NCBI GenBank assembly: GCA_031270475.1
Contig: JAISXO010000035.1
Span: 1 to 44,131, forward strand
DNA length: 44,131 bases
DNA from: Puniceicoccales bacterium
GTDB lineage: Bacteria > Verrucomicrobiota > Verrucomicrobiia > Opitutales > LL51
Reading direction: 5' to 3'
Shown here: positions 34,109 to 42,537 of the stretch, piece after piece
How the letters are laid out: each line of letters starts with the position of its first letter
Position numbering within the stretch: the first letter of the stretch is position 1
Made by a program: the position numbers and the translations under genes
The notes under the pieces: generated by a model
What the model was told of the DNA's origin: nothing
Databases searched by the model: none
The model's input: only the letters and a program-made list of their open reading frames with translations

Positions 34109-35776
34109 ATGGAAAATTTAGATAAAATACTCGCAACGGTCGACTCGACTTTGCCTATGGCAATCGCCTCAAGTTCTGTCGATAGAAAGATCGATCTCTT
34201 GGCCGAAAAATTAATGCGTACTACACCCGATGCCTACGAATGGCTATCCAACGTTTGCGGTCTTCCCTTTGTCAAAAAAATTACGGTATCCAAGGAAATC
34301 ACAAAAATTCTTCCGGAAAAACTACTCTTGGAATACGCGTGTTTACCCATCGATTTGGAAGACGGTCGCCAGGGATTAGTTTTTGGTTGGATTCCCGACA
34401 CGACGATGAAAAAATGGGTAAAAGCCTCTTCAAATATTGATTTTATCTATTGTTTAGGCCCCATTCAGGAAATTCGTAAAGTGATTAACGAACGTTTCGG
34501 GGTTGGTGCGGGAAGTTTTGCCGATGCCGAAGAGAATAAAGGCCTCATCTCAAAGGTCGAAGTCATACAGGAAGATGAGGATGCAGTTGTTATTAAATTC
34601 GTCAATGAATTGATTAAACAAGCTCTCGCCGATCGTGCAACGGATATTCATTTCGAACCCCAAAAAAATTCATTGCAAATCCGTTACCGCATCGACGGCG
34701 CATTAGTCCCCGTCAGTTTACCGCCCAATCTCGTCCTGTACCAGGCAGCAATTATTTCGCGCCTGAAAATCATGGCTAAACTCAACATTTCGGAAAAACG
34801 TCGTCCCCAGGATGGTCGCATCGCCTTCCGCTCCGGCGATACCGCCATCGATATCCGTGTCTCGACTCTCCCCATTGCCTATGGCGAAAGTATCAGTTTA
34901 CGTCTTTTAAATTTAAGTGAATCTCCCGTCGAACTCGAAGGCATGGGCCTCGGCCAAAAACAATTGGAACAGATTGTCAATGCCATCTCTCGCCCCCACG
35001 GTATCGTTCTCGTCACCGGCCCCACCGGATCCGGTAAATCGACCATGCTCAATGCCTGTATCCATAAAATTCGTAATCCTGAAATTCGTATCATTACCGT
35101 TGAAGACCCAGTGGAATATGAAATCGCTGGAATCAATCAGTGCCAGGTCCAATCGGATATCGGCATGACCTTTGCTAGCGCGCTGCGTTCCATATTACGA
35201 CAGGATCCGGACGTAATCATGATCGGTGAAATCCGCGACGCAGAAACGGCAGATATCGCCATTCGTGCCTCTATTACCGGTCATATGGTTCTCAGTACCT
35301 TGCATACCAACGATTCGGCCGGCGCCGTATCCCGCCTCTGCGATATGGGTCTGGAACCATTTCTCCTCGCATCATCCCTCCAATTGGTCCTTGCCCAACG
35401 ATTGGTTCGAAGAATTTGTCCGCATTGTGCCAAAAGAGCAAATTATACTCCAGATGAATTGGAGTACGCGCTGCGAGCTTTACGCATCGATCCCGCCGAA
35501 GAGTTGGCTCATATTGATAAAGTCATGGTCGGTACTGGTTGCGATAAATGTAAAAACGGATACAAAGGAAGAATTGCTATCCATGAAGTGCTGGTCATCA
35601 GTGATAAAATTCAGCAGGCAATTATCAAAAATGCTCCCGCCAGAGAAATCCGTACCATAGCCCTTGAAGAAGGAATGCAGACATTACAGGCCTGTTCCTG
35701 GGAACATGTCAAAAAAAGTAGAACGACCCTCGAAGAAATTATGCAGTTTGCCGATAAAAATAATATGGAAGACTAA
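34109..35776 (+). CDS. gspE: type II secretion ATPase GspE (PilB family)
   Basis: Hexameric cytoplasmic ATPase that drives pseudopilus assembly. 555 residues. An N-terminal domain that would bind GspL, then FVNELIKQALADRATDIHFEP, the Walker A GPTGSGKST starting at residue 304, aspartate box TVEDPVEYEIAGINQCQV, Walker B ILRQDPDVIMIGEIRD, histidine box GHMVLSTLHTNDS, and a zinc-binding CPHC...CDKC pair in the C-terminal third. Full set of catalytic residues. Last gene of this cluster here: gspF and the major pseudopilin gspG, also required, are not in the window. Followed by cloverleaf D. Confidence 0.93.
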   Translation: MENLDKILATVDSTLPMAIASSSVDRKIDLLAEKLMRTTPDAYEWLSNVCGLPFVKKITVSKEITKILPEKLLLEYACLPIDLEDGRQGLVFGWIPDTTMKKWVKASSNIDFIYCLGPIQEIRKVINERFGVGAGSFADAEENKGLISKVEVIQEDEDAVVIKFVNELIKQALADRATDIHFEPQKNSLQIRYRIDGALVPVSLPPNLVLYQAAIISRLKIMAKLNISEKRRPQDGRIAFRSGDTAIDIRVSTLPIAYGESISLRLLNLSESPVELEGMGLGQKQLEQIVNAISRPHGIVLVTGPTGSGKSTMLNACIHKIRNPEIRIITVEDPVEYEIAGINQCQVQSDIGMTFASALRSILRQDPDVIMIGEIRDAETADIAIRASITGHMVLSTLHTNDSAGAVSRLCDMGLEPFLLASSLQLVLAQRLVRRICPHCAKRANYTPDELEYALRALRIDPAEELAHIDKVMVGTGCDKCKNGYKGRIAIHEVLVISDKIQQAIIKNAPAREIRTIALEEGMQTLQACSWEHVKKSRTTLEEIMQFADKNNMED

Positions 35777-35831
35777 GGGCTGCGTGCCATTAGAATCCTC
35801 GCCAGGAAACCCATTCCCTGGACCCGGGATA

Positions 35832-35916
35832 GTTTAAAAGGCCTCCGCCCTCGTCGCTTCGCGACGAGGGCGGGCAACTTTGTTGCCGATCCCTTCGGGA
35901 TCGGGCCTTTTTAAAC
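35832..35916. repeat. cloverleaf element D
   Basis: Closing stem GTTTAAAAGGCC (35832-35843) with GGCCTTTTTAAAC (35904-35916, one bulged T). Inside: a 12-bp perfect hairpin CGCCCTCGTCGC-TTC-GCGACGAGGGCG (35846-35872), GGCAAC-TTT-GTTGCC (35873-35887), GATCCC-TTC-GGGATC (35888-35902). A decayed GCGGC-TCC-GCC tail follows near 35921, and a CCAGG...CCTGG hairpin precedes at about 35802-35821, similar to one in array G. It sits between convergent gspE and frr, where it could terminate both. Confidence 0.88.
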
Positions 35917-35992
35917 CCCCGCGGCTCCGCCACTGGGGCAAAATCTAACAAAATCCGCAATTCCCTATGGGGTATAAAGCGCCCTTTGGCAA

Positions 35993-36553
35993 TCACATTT
36001 TTAGCAGATCTTTTTCTTTAGCTTCGAGAAATTTTTGAATTTCACCGTTGGCATTATCGGTTAATTTTTGAATTTCTTTTTCGAGACGTTTAAGATCATC
36101 TTCGCTGATTGCGGCATTTTTTTGCAATTTTTTGAATACCTCGAGGGCATCACGGCGGATAGCCCGGATAGCGATGCGACCTTCTTCGGCCATGGAATTA
36201 GCAACCTTGACAAGTTCCTTACGCCGTTCGCCGCTCATTTCGGGAATAGTGCAGCGGATTAGCGCTCCAACGGAAACGGGAGTTAACCCGATATTAGCAA
36301 TTAGAATTGCTTTTTCAATGGGATGAACGGAAGATTTATCCCAGGGCTGAATTTGGATAGTTCGGGCATCGGGTGTTGTAATGGCAGCGATTTCACGAAT
36401 ACGCATACTGGATCCATAAGCATCGACCACGAGATTTTCGATCATCGCCGTCGACGCCTTACCCGTATGAAGGGAAGAAAATTCATTCTGGGTATGGACT
36501 ATGGTTTTATCCATGGTCTCTTTAAGTTCCTTTAAAATTTTTTCAATTTCCAT
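35993..36553 (-). CDS. frr: ribosome recycling factor
   Basis: Splits post-termination ribosomes with EF-G. 186 residues from the ATG at 36553 (family 185); an in-frame ATG at 36601 lies inside pyrH and is not needed. Visible: HTGKASTAMIENLVVDAYG near residue 29, MRIREIAAITTPDARTIQIQPWD, NIGLTPVSVG, and IPEMSGERRKELVKVANSMAEEGRIAIRAIRRDA. The usual pyrH-frr pair is kept, one base apart, so both are translated from one message. Confidence 0.96.
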   Translation of the reverse strand: MEIEKILKELKETMDKTIVHTQNEFSSLHTGKASTAMIENLVVDAYGSSMRIREIAAITTPDARTIQIQPWDKSSVHPIEKAILIANIGLTPVSVGALIRCTIPEMSGERRKELVKVANSMAEEGRIAIRAIRRDALEVFKKLQKNAAISEDDLKRLEKEIQKLTDNANGEIQKFLEAKEKDLLKM

Positions 36554-36554
36554 G

Positions 36555-37274
36555 TTAAAATTTTCCAATAAAAGTTCCGAGGGAAGGATCTTGGATTGCA
36601 CTTACGATTTCGCCGTTTCGTTGTCCAGAGAAAATACGGATTGGAATATTATTTTCCATGCAGAGGACAAATGCAGTAAGATCCATTGCATTCAAATTTT
36701 TTTCCAGTACCTCCTGGTAGGAGAGCCGATCAAATTTTTGGGCACATATATTTTTATGGGGGTCGCAATCGTAAATACCATCGACGGTACTCGCTTTGAG
36801 CAAGATATCGGCATGAAGTTCACAGGCACGGAGGGCCGCTGCGGAATCCGTTGAAAAAAATGGATTGCCGGTACCGCAACAGAAGATAACGATTTTTCCC
36901 GATTTTAGAGCGAGTTCCGTATTGTGAAAAGAAAAACGATCGGCGATGCCCTCGATGGCAACGGAGCTTTGAATGATCGCGCTTATGCCGTGGATTTCCA
37001 GAACACTTTGCAGCGCTAGGGCATTAATCGCCGTTGCAAGCATACCCATTTTATCGGCATTGGTGCGAACAAATCCCGAATTGCGGCCATGGTAAGATTG
37101 TCCACGGAAAATATTGCCGCCACCGATGACAATGGCGAGTTCTATTCCGAAGGCATGGACAGTAACAATTTGTTGGGCCAATGCATCGAGAAGTCCGCGA
37201 TCGATTGTATTTTCATTCCCTCGGAGCGATTCTCCGCTGATTTTCAGAACGACTCTTTTATAGAACGGATCCAC
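36555..37274 (-). CDS. pyrH: UMP kinase
   Basis: Amino-acid-kinase-fold enzyme that phosphorylates UMP to UDP. 239 residues if it starts at the GTG at 37274, giving VDPFYKRVVLKISGESL as in other UMP kinases; an in-frame ATG at 37373 would add 33 residues and overlap the preceding gene by 59 bases. Motifs: KRVVLKISGESL, LAIVIGGGNIFRG, NADKMGMLATAINALAL, GTGNPFFSTDSAAALRACE and LKASTVDGIYDCDP. The start codon choice is the uncertain point; TTG codons at about 37310 and 37292 are alternatives. Confidence 0.94.
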   Translation of the reverse strand: MDPFYKRVVLKISGESLRGNENTIDRGLLDALAQQIVTVHAFGIELAIVIGGGNIFRGQSYHGRNSGFVRTNADKMGMLATAINALALQSVLEIHGISAIIQSSVAIEGIADRFSFHNTELALKSGKIVIFCCGTGNPFFSTDSAAALRACELHADILLKASTVDGIYDCDPHKNICAQKFDRLSYQEVLEKNLNAMDLTAFVLCMENNIPIRIFSGQRNGEIVSAIQDPSLGTFIGKF

Positions 37275-37314
37275 TCCATAAGAATAGAATAAATTTTTAA
37301 AGCGGGTCAACCTT

Positions 37315-38304
37315 TTACTCCGCCTTGGCAGAAGCAAAATTTTCTTCCAACTCATCCTGGGCATGATGCTCATCTCGTTCCGTAGGCCGAATGGTTTCCG
37401 GAGCGGAAGGCAATGCCTGGGGTAGGATTTCTATTGCTATTACCTCGGGCTCATGTGTTTGAGCGACTTCTGGAAGTGGAGACAGCGGTTCTTCTTCGGC
37501 CTTATCCAGAGGTGGAACAAAGCTCGCAGTCAATTGCGCATTATACTCCGGAGTTCGCACATCTTCCGGTACAGCTGAGAGGGCTTCACGGAAAGCGGCT
37601 TCACGAAATGAATCGGCATCAAATTTAATGGGGAATTGCGTCTTTTGTGCTAATAAGATAGCTTCTTGTTGAAATTTAGCTTGTTCTTCGGGAGGAAAGG
37701 AATGCATTGCCTGAGCCGTATTTCCCAAAAGATTAATATAGGGATCTTGGGCAGCTCCCGCTATATCGTTGAGTCCATTTTGGGTCGAATGGGCAATATT
37801 CGCTACAATTTTGGCGTTCCATTCTGCACTATTATTCGGAACAATCGATTTAACACTATTAAAAAATGCTTCCTGAGCTTCCTCTCCCAATTGCGAAAAA
37901 TGTTCCGCCGCTCCCGAAAGTGCTTCCCGGGCTTTAGCGCGAACAGAGTAGTCACTATTGCGGCTATTTGCCAAATTAGGAATGGCATTTACAAGCAATA
38001 CCTGATCTTTTTCAGAGAGTACGTCCGGATGTTGCGTCAACTTTTGAGCGACTTCAATAGCCTTGTTTAATTCTCCGGGAGTTATCGTCTTGCTCGCGGC
38101 ATTGTTACCAAATTTTTCCATTATCCGGCCAGGGATTTGGGTACCATCCCGTTCCGCTTCTTGGAGTGCCCGTTCGAGGGCTTTGAAATCATCCGTTTTC
38201 GACGGTTGTTGAATGCCATAGGGAAGATTTTCTTGGTGATTAATTTTTCCATCCCGAGGACGAGCTACATTATCCACATCATTTCTATGAGAAACAGTAT
38301 CCAT
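37315..38304 (-). CDS. hydrophilic helical protein of unknown function
   Basis: 329 residues, no signal peptide, no transmembrane segment and no motif I recognise. Residues about 40-250 are mostly amphipathic helices with alanine-rich stretches and a HEAT/ARM-like feel (YSVRAKAREALSGAAEHFSQ, FNSVKSIVPNNSAEWNAKIV), while the last 70 residues are proline- and glutamate-rich (PLPEVAQTHEPEVIAIEILP). Codon use resembles neighbours. It is upstream of pyrH on the same strand with a 40-bp gap. A soluble adaptor or a secreted effector are both possible; neither can be shown. Confidence 0.7.
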   Translation of the reverse strand: MDTVSHRNDVDNVARPRDGKINHQENLPYGIQQPSKTDDFKALERALQEAERDGTQIPGRIMEKFGNNAASKTITPGELNKAIEVAQKLTQHPDVLSEKDQVLLVNAIPNLANSRNSDYSVRAKAREALSGAAEHFSQLGEEAQEAFFNSVKSIVPNNSAEWNAKIVANIAHSTQNGLNDIAGAAQDPYINLLGNTAQAMHSFPPEEQAKFQQEAILLAQKTQFPIKFDADSFREAAFREALSAVPEDVRTPEYNAQLTASFVPPLDKAEEEPLSPLPEVAQTHEPEVIAIEILPQALPSAPETIRPTERDEHHAQDELEENFASAKAE

Positions 38305-38543
38305 ATCGAGGGTTAATTCTTATTATTTTCGTAAAATTTGCAACAAAAAAATAATTTTTCTCACAAGTATTTTTTATGACAAATGAATTCATTGCGGATT
38401 ATTTGATCATTTTATTGGAATTTTTGTTATATTTCAAAGTATTTTCATTTAATATTGATTAAAAACGACTTGACAGGTTGAGAAAGTACGGCAAGAGTAG
38501 AGGTAGAGCCGCTTTTGTCTTACGTATTTTACCTTAAGTTTTT

Positions 38544-40505
38544 CTATGAAGCGCGTAGATCGGCATCCTTTTGGAGGAGTTGTTTAATAATTCCCATTAT
38601 TTCAGCGGTTTTTCGCATACTATCCTCGAGGGAAATCGTTACTGGGGCATTGCCAAAAATATAAAATTTAATCTTGGGCTCTGTACCACTACCACGAATG
38701 GCATAGCGATAGCCATTATCGAGGTCAATTATAAAGAAATTCTGTGCCGGGATGCGTTTACCATCGGGATCAAAAATTTCATCTTTGTTAAAATCCGTAA
38801 TGTGAGTGACGGAGAAATCGCCGAGTGTTGTGGGTGGATTTTTTTGATAGGATTGGAGAATATTTTTAATTTTTCCGGCTCCCGATGCGCCTTCATAGTA
38901 AATGTTTAGTTGTGTTTCGCCGTAGTAGCCGTATTTCCTATAAATTTCATTGCGAAAATCGATGAGAGTTTTACCGGATTTTTTCAATGTGGCGAGCATT
39001 TCACAGATCATAACTGTTGCCCCATTGGCATCTTTGTCCCGCGTATTGTCGCTTGCGAGGTAACCGTAACTTTCTTCCCCGCCCATCGCAAAAAAAGTGC
39101 TATGTTTTAGTAATAATTCGCGGCGTTTTTCGGCGGGTGTGTGGACATAATCAATGGGCGGAAAATTGAGTTCCGCGAGACGATTTTGAAGTAAAGTCTC
39201 GTAGTCATTCAATTTTTCGCCGATCCATTTGAATCCCGTCAACGTATTGATGACCTTTACGCCATGGGATTCGGCAATTTTATCCTGGAGTGGAGAGGTG
39301 ACAAAGGTCTTAATAAATGCAACGCGTGGAGAACCTTCAGCGGGAATCCAATCCCGTGCTTTCATTTGAGATAGGCGGAATTCTGCGAGCAATGCACCGG
39401 TTAAATTACCCGTAAATTGCTCAAAAATTCCCTTCTCATTGCGTACCCCAATGGCAATGCGATCCGCATCGGGATCGGTGGCAATAATGACTTCTGCACC
39501 GACACTATTTGCTTTTTTGATGGCGAGATCGAAGACTTCAAAATTTTCCGGATTAGGCGATTTTACCGTTGGGAATCGCGGATCATGGACCATTTGCTCC
39601 GAAACAAAATGAGCACGAATGCCGAGTTGTTGGAGCATGGGCGCCGTAATCATATCGCCGGTTCCATGGACAGGTGTGAAAACAATGTTAATCGGCGATT
39701 CTTGAAAAATACTGGTGTCAAAAAGATTGGAAACTACCTCCCCCATATAACTTTTATCGGCTGCCGCATCAAAATATTCAATGGATGAATTATTTTTCGC
39801 GATCGATTCCAAAATTTGTACGACATCCTCCAGCGATGTTTGATTGAATTTCTCGATAATCTTTGACGCATGGGGTTCAACAACTTGACCACCATCCCTA
39901 AAATAAACCTTATAGCCATTGTCGTGAGCAGGATTGTGGCTCGCCGTAATCACAATACCGGCAATGGCCTGGAATTTGCGTACCGAAAAACTAAGCTGGG
40001 GCGTCGAACGTGGACCATCAAAGGCTGTTGCCTTCCCGCCTAGATAATTCCAAATCTTAGCCGTAATTTGAGAAAAATGCTCGGAAAAATGACGTACATC
40101 GTGGGCAATAACTAACTTGAGTGGCCCATCGGATTGCGTTTCACAGTAACGAAAAAGTGCGATCGTTGCCCGGGCTATATTGAAATCGTTCAGATAAGCA
40201 CTGCCGATTGCAGCGTGTTCAGGGGCATCAAAGGAGGCTCCATGCCCCCATTCGGCCTGGGGTACGACCTCGCCAATCGTCCGACTGCGCATGCCTCCCG
40301 TCCCAAATTCCAAATTCTTGAAAAACCGATCGTTGACTTCCTTCCAATTACTTCGCTCTATAAGCTCCTCTATCGCCGATTGACCCCAATTCGGCAAAAA
40401 CTGCATCCACTCCTTGCAATTTTTAATCGTCTCTGGCAGTAAAAGTCCTGCGTCTAACGCACTTTGTAAAACTTCATCCATAGTTTCCATGATAACCGAA
40501 ATCAT
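38544..40505 (-). CDS. phosphohexomutase (phosphoglucomutase/phosphomannomutase, PGM2-like)
   Basis: Alpha-D-phosphohexomutase interconverting sugar 1- and 6-phosphates. 653 residues, longer than classical enzymes (about 460-560) and similar to PGM2-type proteins with N- and C-terminal extensions. All four signatures are present: the phosphoserine loop TASHNPAHDNGYKVYF, the metal loop DPDADRIAIGV, sugar-binding GGEESYGYL, and phosphate-binding RGSGTEPKIKFYIFG. An in-frame ATG at 40490 is an equally good start. It supplies sugar phosphates for the LPS and wall genes seen here, or glycogen. Upstream is cloverleaf E. Confidence 0.9.
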   Translation of the reverse strand: MISVIMETMDEVLQSALDAGLLLPETIKNCKEWMQFLPNWGQSAIEELIERSNWKEVNDRFFKNLEFGTGGMRSRTIGEVVPQAEWGHGASFDAPEHAAIGSAYLNDFNIARATIALFRYCETQSDGPLKLVIAHDVRHFSEHFSQITAKIWNYLGGKATAFDGPRSTPQLSFSVRKFQAIAGIVITASHNPAHDNGYKVYFRDGGQVVEPHASKIIEKFNQTSLEDVVQILESIAKNNSSIEYFDAAADKSYMGEVVSNLFDTSIFQESPINIVFTPVHGTGDMITAPMLQQLGIRAHFVSEQMVHDPRFPTVKSPNPENFEVFDLAIKKANSVGAEVIIATDPDADRIAIGVRNEKGIFEQFTGNLTGALLAEFRLSQMKARDWIPAEGSPRVAFIKTFVTSPLQDKIAESHGVKVINTLTGFKWIGEKLNDYETLLQNRLAELNFPPIDYVHTPAEKRRELLLKHSTFFAMGGEESYGYLASDNTRDKDANGATVMICEMLATLKKSGKTLIDFRNEIYRKYGYYGETQLNIYYEGASGAGKIKNILQSYQKNPPTTLGDFSVTHITDFNKDEIFDPDGKRIPAQNFFIIDLDNGYRYAIRGSGTEPKIKFYIFGNAPVTISLEDSMRKTAEIMGIIKQLLQKDADLRAS

Positions 40506-40562
40506 TCAATTTTAAAGACAAAAATGAGGTTAGCCATGGAAGCTTCGCGGAGAGGCACTTTG

Positions 40563-40683
40563 CCCCGCGGCGAAGCCGCGGGGGTTAAAAAGGCCCGATC
40601 CCGAAGGGATCGGCAACAAAGTTGCTAGCCCGGCCCTCCGGGCCGGGCCGGGCCTTTTTAATCGCCCCGGGCATTGCCCGGGG
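40563..40683. repeat. cloverleaf element E with flanking hairpins
   Basis: CCCCGCGGC-GAA-GCCGCGGGG (40563-40583); closing stem TTAAAAAGGCCC (40585-40596) with GGGCCTTTTTAA (40650-40661), 12 bp perfect; inside GATCCC-GAA-GGGATC (40597-40611), GCAAC-AAA-GTTGC (40613-40625), GCCCGGCCC-TCC-GGGCCGGGC (40628-40648); then CCCCGGGC-ATT-GCCCGGGG (40665-40683). It has the opposite orientation to elements B, C and D. It is downstream of the first antiporter gene (minus strand) and upstream of the phosphohexomutase. Confidence 0.88.
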
Positions 40684-40770
40684 CGGCAATAAAACTTTTT
40701 CTGGCAAGTCCAGATCCAAAAAATAGTATTCCGTGGCGGAGATCCTAAGGGTACGCAGCTCTTGGTTCTT

Positions 40771-42102
40771 TCAGAGAATCATTGCCCCGAGAACACCAAA
40801 AATTATCAAAGGGATATTAAAATGGACAAATCCGGGAATAGAGGTATCCCAAATGTGATCGTGTTGGCCATCGGCGTTGAGTCCGGACGTCGTCGCCAGC
40901 ATAGTATCCGAAACTGGTGCTCCTGCATCACCGGTAATCGTTGCAGCGGCAATGATACAAACCGTTGCCAATGTACTAAAACCCAATGTTATACAAAGGG
41001 GGACATAGATTGCGGCGATGATCGGTACTGTAGAGAAGGAAGAACCGATGCCCATGGTAATGAGTAGGCCGACCATCACCATACCTAGCGACGCTAAAAA
41101 TTTACTTGAACCCGCGCTATCTGCCAGCCAATTGACCAGCTCTTGAATATCACCGGTAGCGCGCAAAACCTCACTGAATCCCGCTGCAGCAATCATAATA
41201 AAGGCAATGGAGGACATCATTTTGAAGCCTCGGTCAACGACATTATCCGAATCTTTCCAGCCCACAACACCACCTATCGTGAAAATAAGAAAGCCAAATA
41301 GCGCACTTGCCATTGTACTTTTCCAGCAAAGTTGAGCGATCAATGCGACAACAATCGCCAGTCCTGAAACAAAAATATCCTTTAGAGAACAAAATTCTTC
41401 CTTTGTTTTTACCGATTGAATTCGGCTTAGGTCATAGGTACGCGGTTTTCGGTAGGCGTAGCAGGAAGTGGCCAGTCCCGTAAGCATACCCAATGCCGGA
41501 AAAATCATACCTAGTAAAACATCTTTCAATCCAATATTCATCCCGTTTTCGATCAAATTTTTCAGAAAAATACTTTCTAAAAAAATGCTACCAAAACCGT
41601 AAGGGATCACCATGTAAGTAATAATCAAGCCGAACGTCATCGCGTTGCTGAGCAAACGGCGATCCAATTCCAATTCTGAAAATATGCCGAGTAACGGCGG
41701 AATGAGAATGGGAATGAAAGCCACATGTACCGGAATCAGATTCTTCGATAGGATCGAAATGAGCACCAGTAAAAATATGATCGCAACTTTAAAATAAAAT
41801 CGATGACTGGATTGATGGGATCTTTCAGTGATAAATTTTATGAGTTTATGAGATAGCCAAAGAGGTATGCCGGAATGGGCCACCGCCGCCGCAAAGGCTC
41901 CGAGAATTGCGTAATTCAATGCAATTTTCGCGCCACCACCTAGTCCGGAAGAAAATATTTCCAACGCCTCGCCAAACGACATTCCACTGACTACGCCGCC
42001 AATCAACGCACCCGCTACCAGCGCGACGACCACATTTATTCGTGCCACACTTAGCACCATTATCGCTGCTACAGCAATGATCACCGAATTCGTTAGAATC
42101 AT
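40771..42102 (-). CDS. Na+/H+ antiporter family protein, copy 1
   Basis: 443 residues from the ATG at 42102, matching the start of the second copy (MILTNSV); the open frame continues upstream through cloverleaf F and is not coding there. Polytopic, about 11-12 hydrophobic segments. Conserved stretches shared with copy 2: VVVALVAGALIGGVVSGM, GLGGGAKIALNYAILGAFAA, HSGIPLWLSHKLIKFI, GIGSSFSTVPIIAAIYVPL and TITGDAGAPVSDTMLATTSG, with the C-terminal LIIFGVLGAMIL. This fits the NhaC-like Na+/H+ antiporter family; the real substrate might also be an organic anion. Same strand as copy 2. Confidence 0.83.
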   Translation of the reverse strand: MILTNSVIIAVAAIMVLSVARINVVVALVAGALIGGVVSGMSFGEALEIFSSGLGGGAKIALNYAILGAFAAAVAHSGIPLWLSHKLIKFITERSHQSSHRFYFKVAIIFLLVLISILSKNLIPVHVAFIPILIPPLLGIFSELELDRRLLSNAMTFGLIITYMVIPYGFGSIFLESIFLKNLIENGMNIGLKDVLLGMIFPALGMLTGLATSCYAYRKPRTYDLSRIQSVKTKEEFCSLKDIFVSGLAIVVALIAQLCWKSTMASALFGFLIFTIGGVVGWKDSDNVVDRGFKMMSSIAFIMIAAAGFSEVLRATGDIQELVNWLADSAGSSKFLASLGMVMVGLLITMGIGSSFSTVPIIAAIYVPLCITLGFSTLATVCIIAAATITGDAGAPVSDTMLATTSGLNADGQHDHIWDTSIPGFVHFNIPLIIFGVLGAMIL

Positions 42103-42121
42103 CTTTTTTCTTTTGGTTGGA

Positions 42122-42149
42122 GATCTATACAAAAAAATAACATTGTCAA
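42122..42149 (-). promoter_or_regulatory. conserved upstream block of antiporter copy 1
   Basis: Minus strand reads TTGACA (42149-42144), 14 bases rich in T, then TATAGA (42129-42124). The same block stands before copy 2 with only transitions. The 14-base spacing is too short for an ordinary sigma-70 promoter, so one of the boxes may serve another factor. The start codon is 21 bases further on. Confidence 0.5.
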
Positions 42150-42317
42150 TATCGCTATCAAAGGGTTCCATTCTCCGAATTTTCGTAAGGAGGTTGGCCA
42201 TAAGGTTCTCCCTATCCCTCCCCAAGAAGGATCCCCAAAGGGATCCGCCCTTTGAATTTCCGCAAAGTCGTAGACTTTTTGACCTCGTTTTCTGACAAAA
42301 ATTGCCTCCACGGAGAA

Positions 42318-42413
42318 TAAAAAGGCCCGATCCCGAAGGGATCGGCAACAAAGTTGCTAGCCTGGCCCTTCGGGCCGGGCTGGGCCTTTTTAACCGCCCC
42401 GGGCGTTGCCCGG
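42318..42413. repeat. cloverleaf element F with tail hairpin
   Basis: Closing stem AAAAAGGCCC (42319-42328) with GGGCCTTTTT (42382-42391). Inside: GATCCC-GAA-GGGATC (42329-42343), GCAAC-AAA-GTTGC (42345-42357), GCCtGGCCC-TTC-GGGCCgGGC (42360-42380, one T-G wobble where E has C-G). Tail CCCCGGGC-GTT-GCCCGG (42397-42413). Same orientation and same position relative to its antiporter gene as element E, so it was copied with the gene. Confidence 0.87.
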
Positions 42414-42537
42414 AGCGGCAAAAAATCTGCCTATCGCATCGCGCCAGGCGAAAACTTTTCAGGCAAGTCTGAAGTTCCAGATCCAGGAAATGGTATTCCG
42501 TGGCGGGGATCTTAAGGGCGCGCAGCCCTTAGACCTT

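Larger units (their letters stand above)
42103..42537. other. 435-bp region between the two antiporter genes
   Basis: Contains, from left to right, the upstream block of copy 1 (42122-42149), a stretch with GGATCCC-CAAA-GGGATCC (42229-42246) and AAAGTC-GTA-GACTTT (about 42264-42278) enclosed by TTCTCC (42206) and GGAGAA (42312), which looks like a decayed cloverleaf, then cloverleaf F and a 7-bp hairpin TAAGGGC-GCGCA-GCCCTTA (42513-42531) just after the copy 2 stop. No gene is supported. Confidence 0.6.

Noticed and set aside
38470-38500. TTGACA upstream-looking box near 38470
   Set aside because: No -10 box follows and no plus-strand gene lies downstream.
42103-42351. Upstream extension of antiporter copy 1 by 83 residues
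   Set aside because: It translates cloverleaf F and non-hydrophobic sequence; copy 2 begins at the same MILTNSV position with a good ribosome-binding site.
21218-42413. Explaining all cloverleaves as ordinary Rho-independent terminators
   Set aside because: T-runs follow the closing stem in several copies, but element A and array G are between co-directional or divergent genes, and three enclosed arms are not needed for termination.
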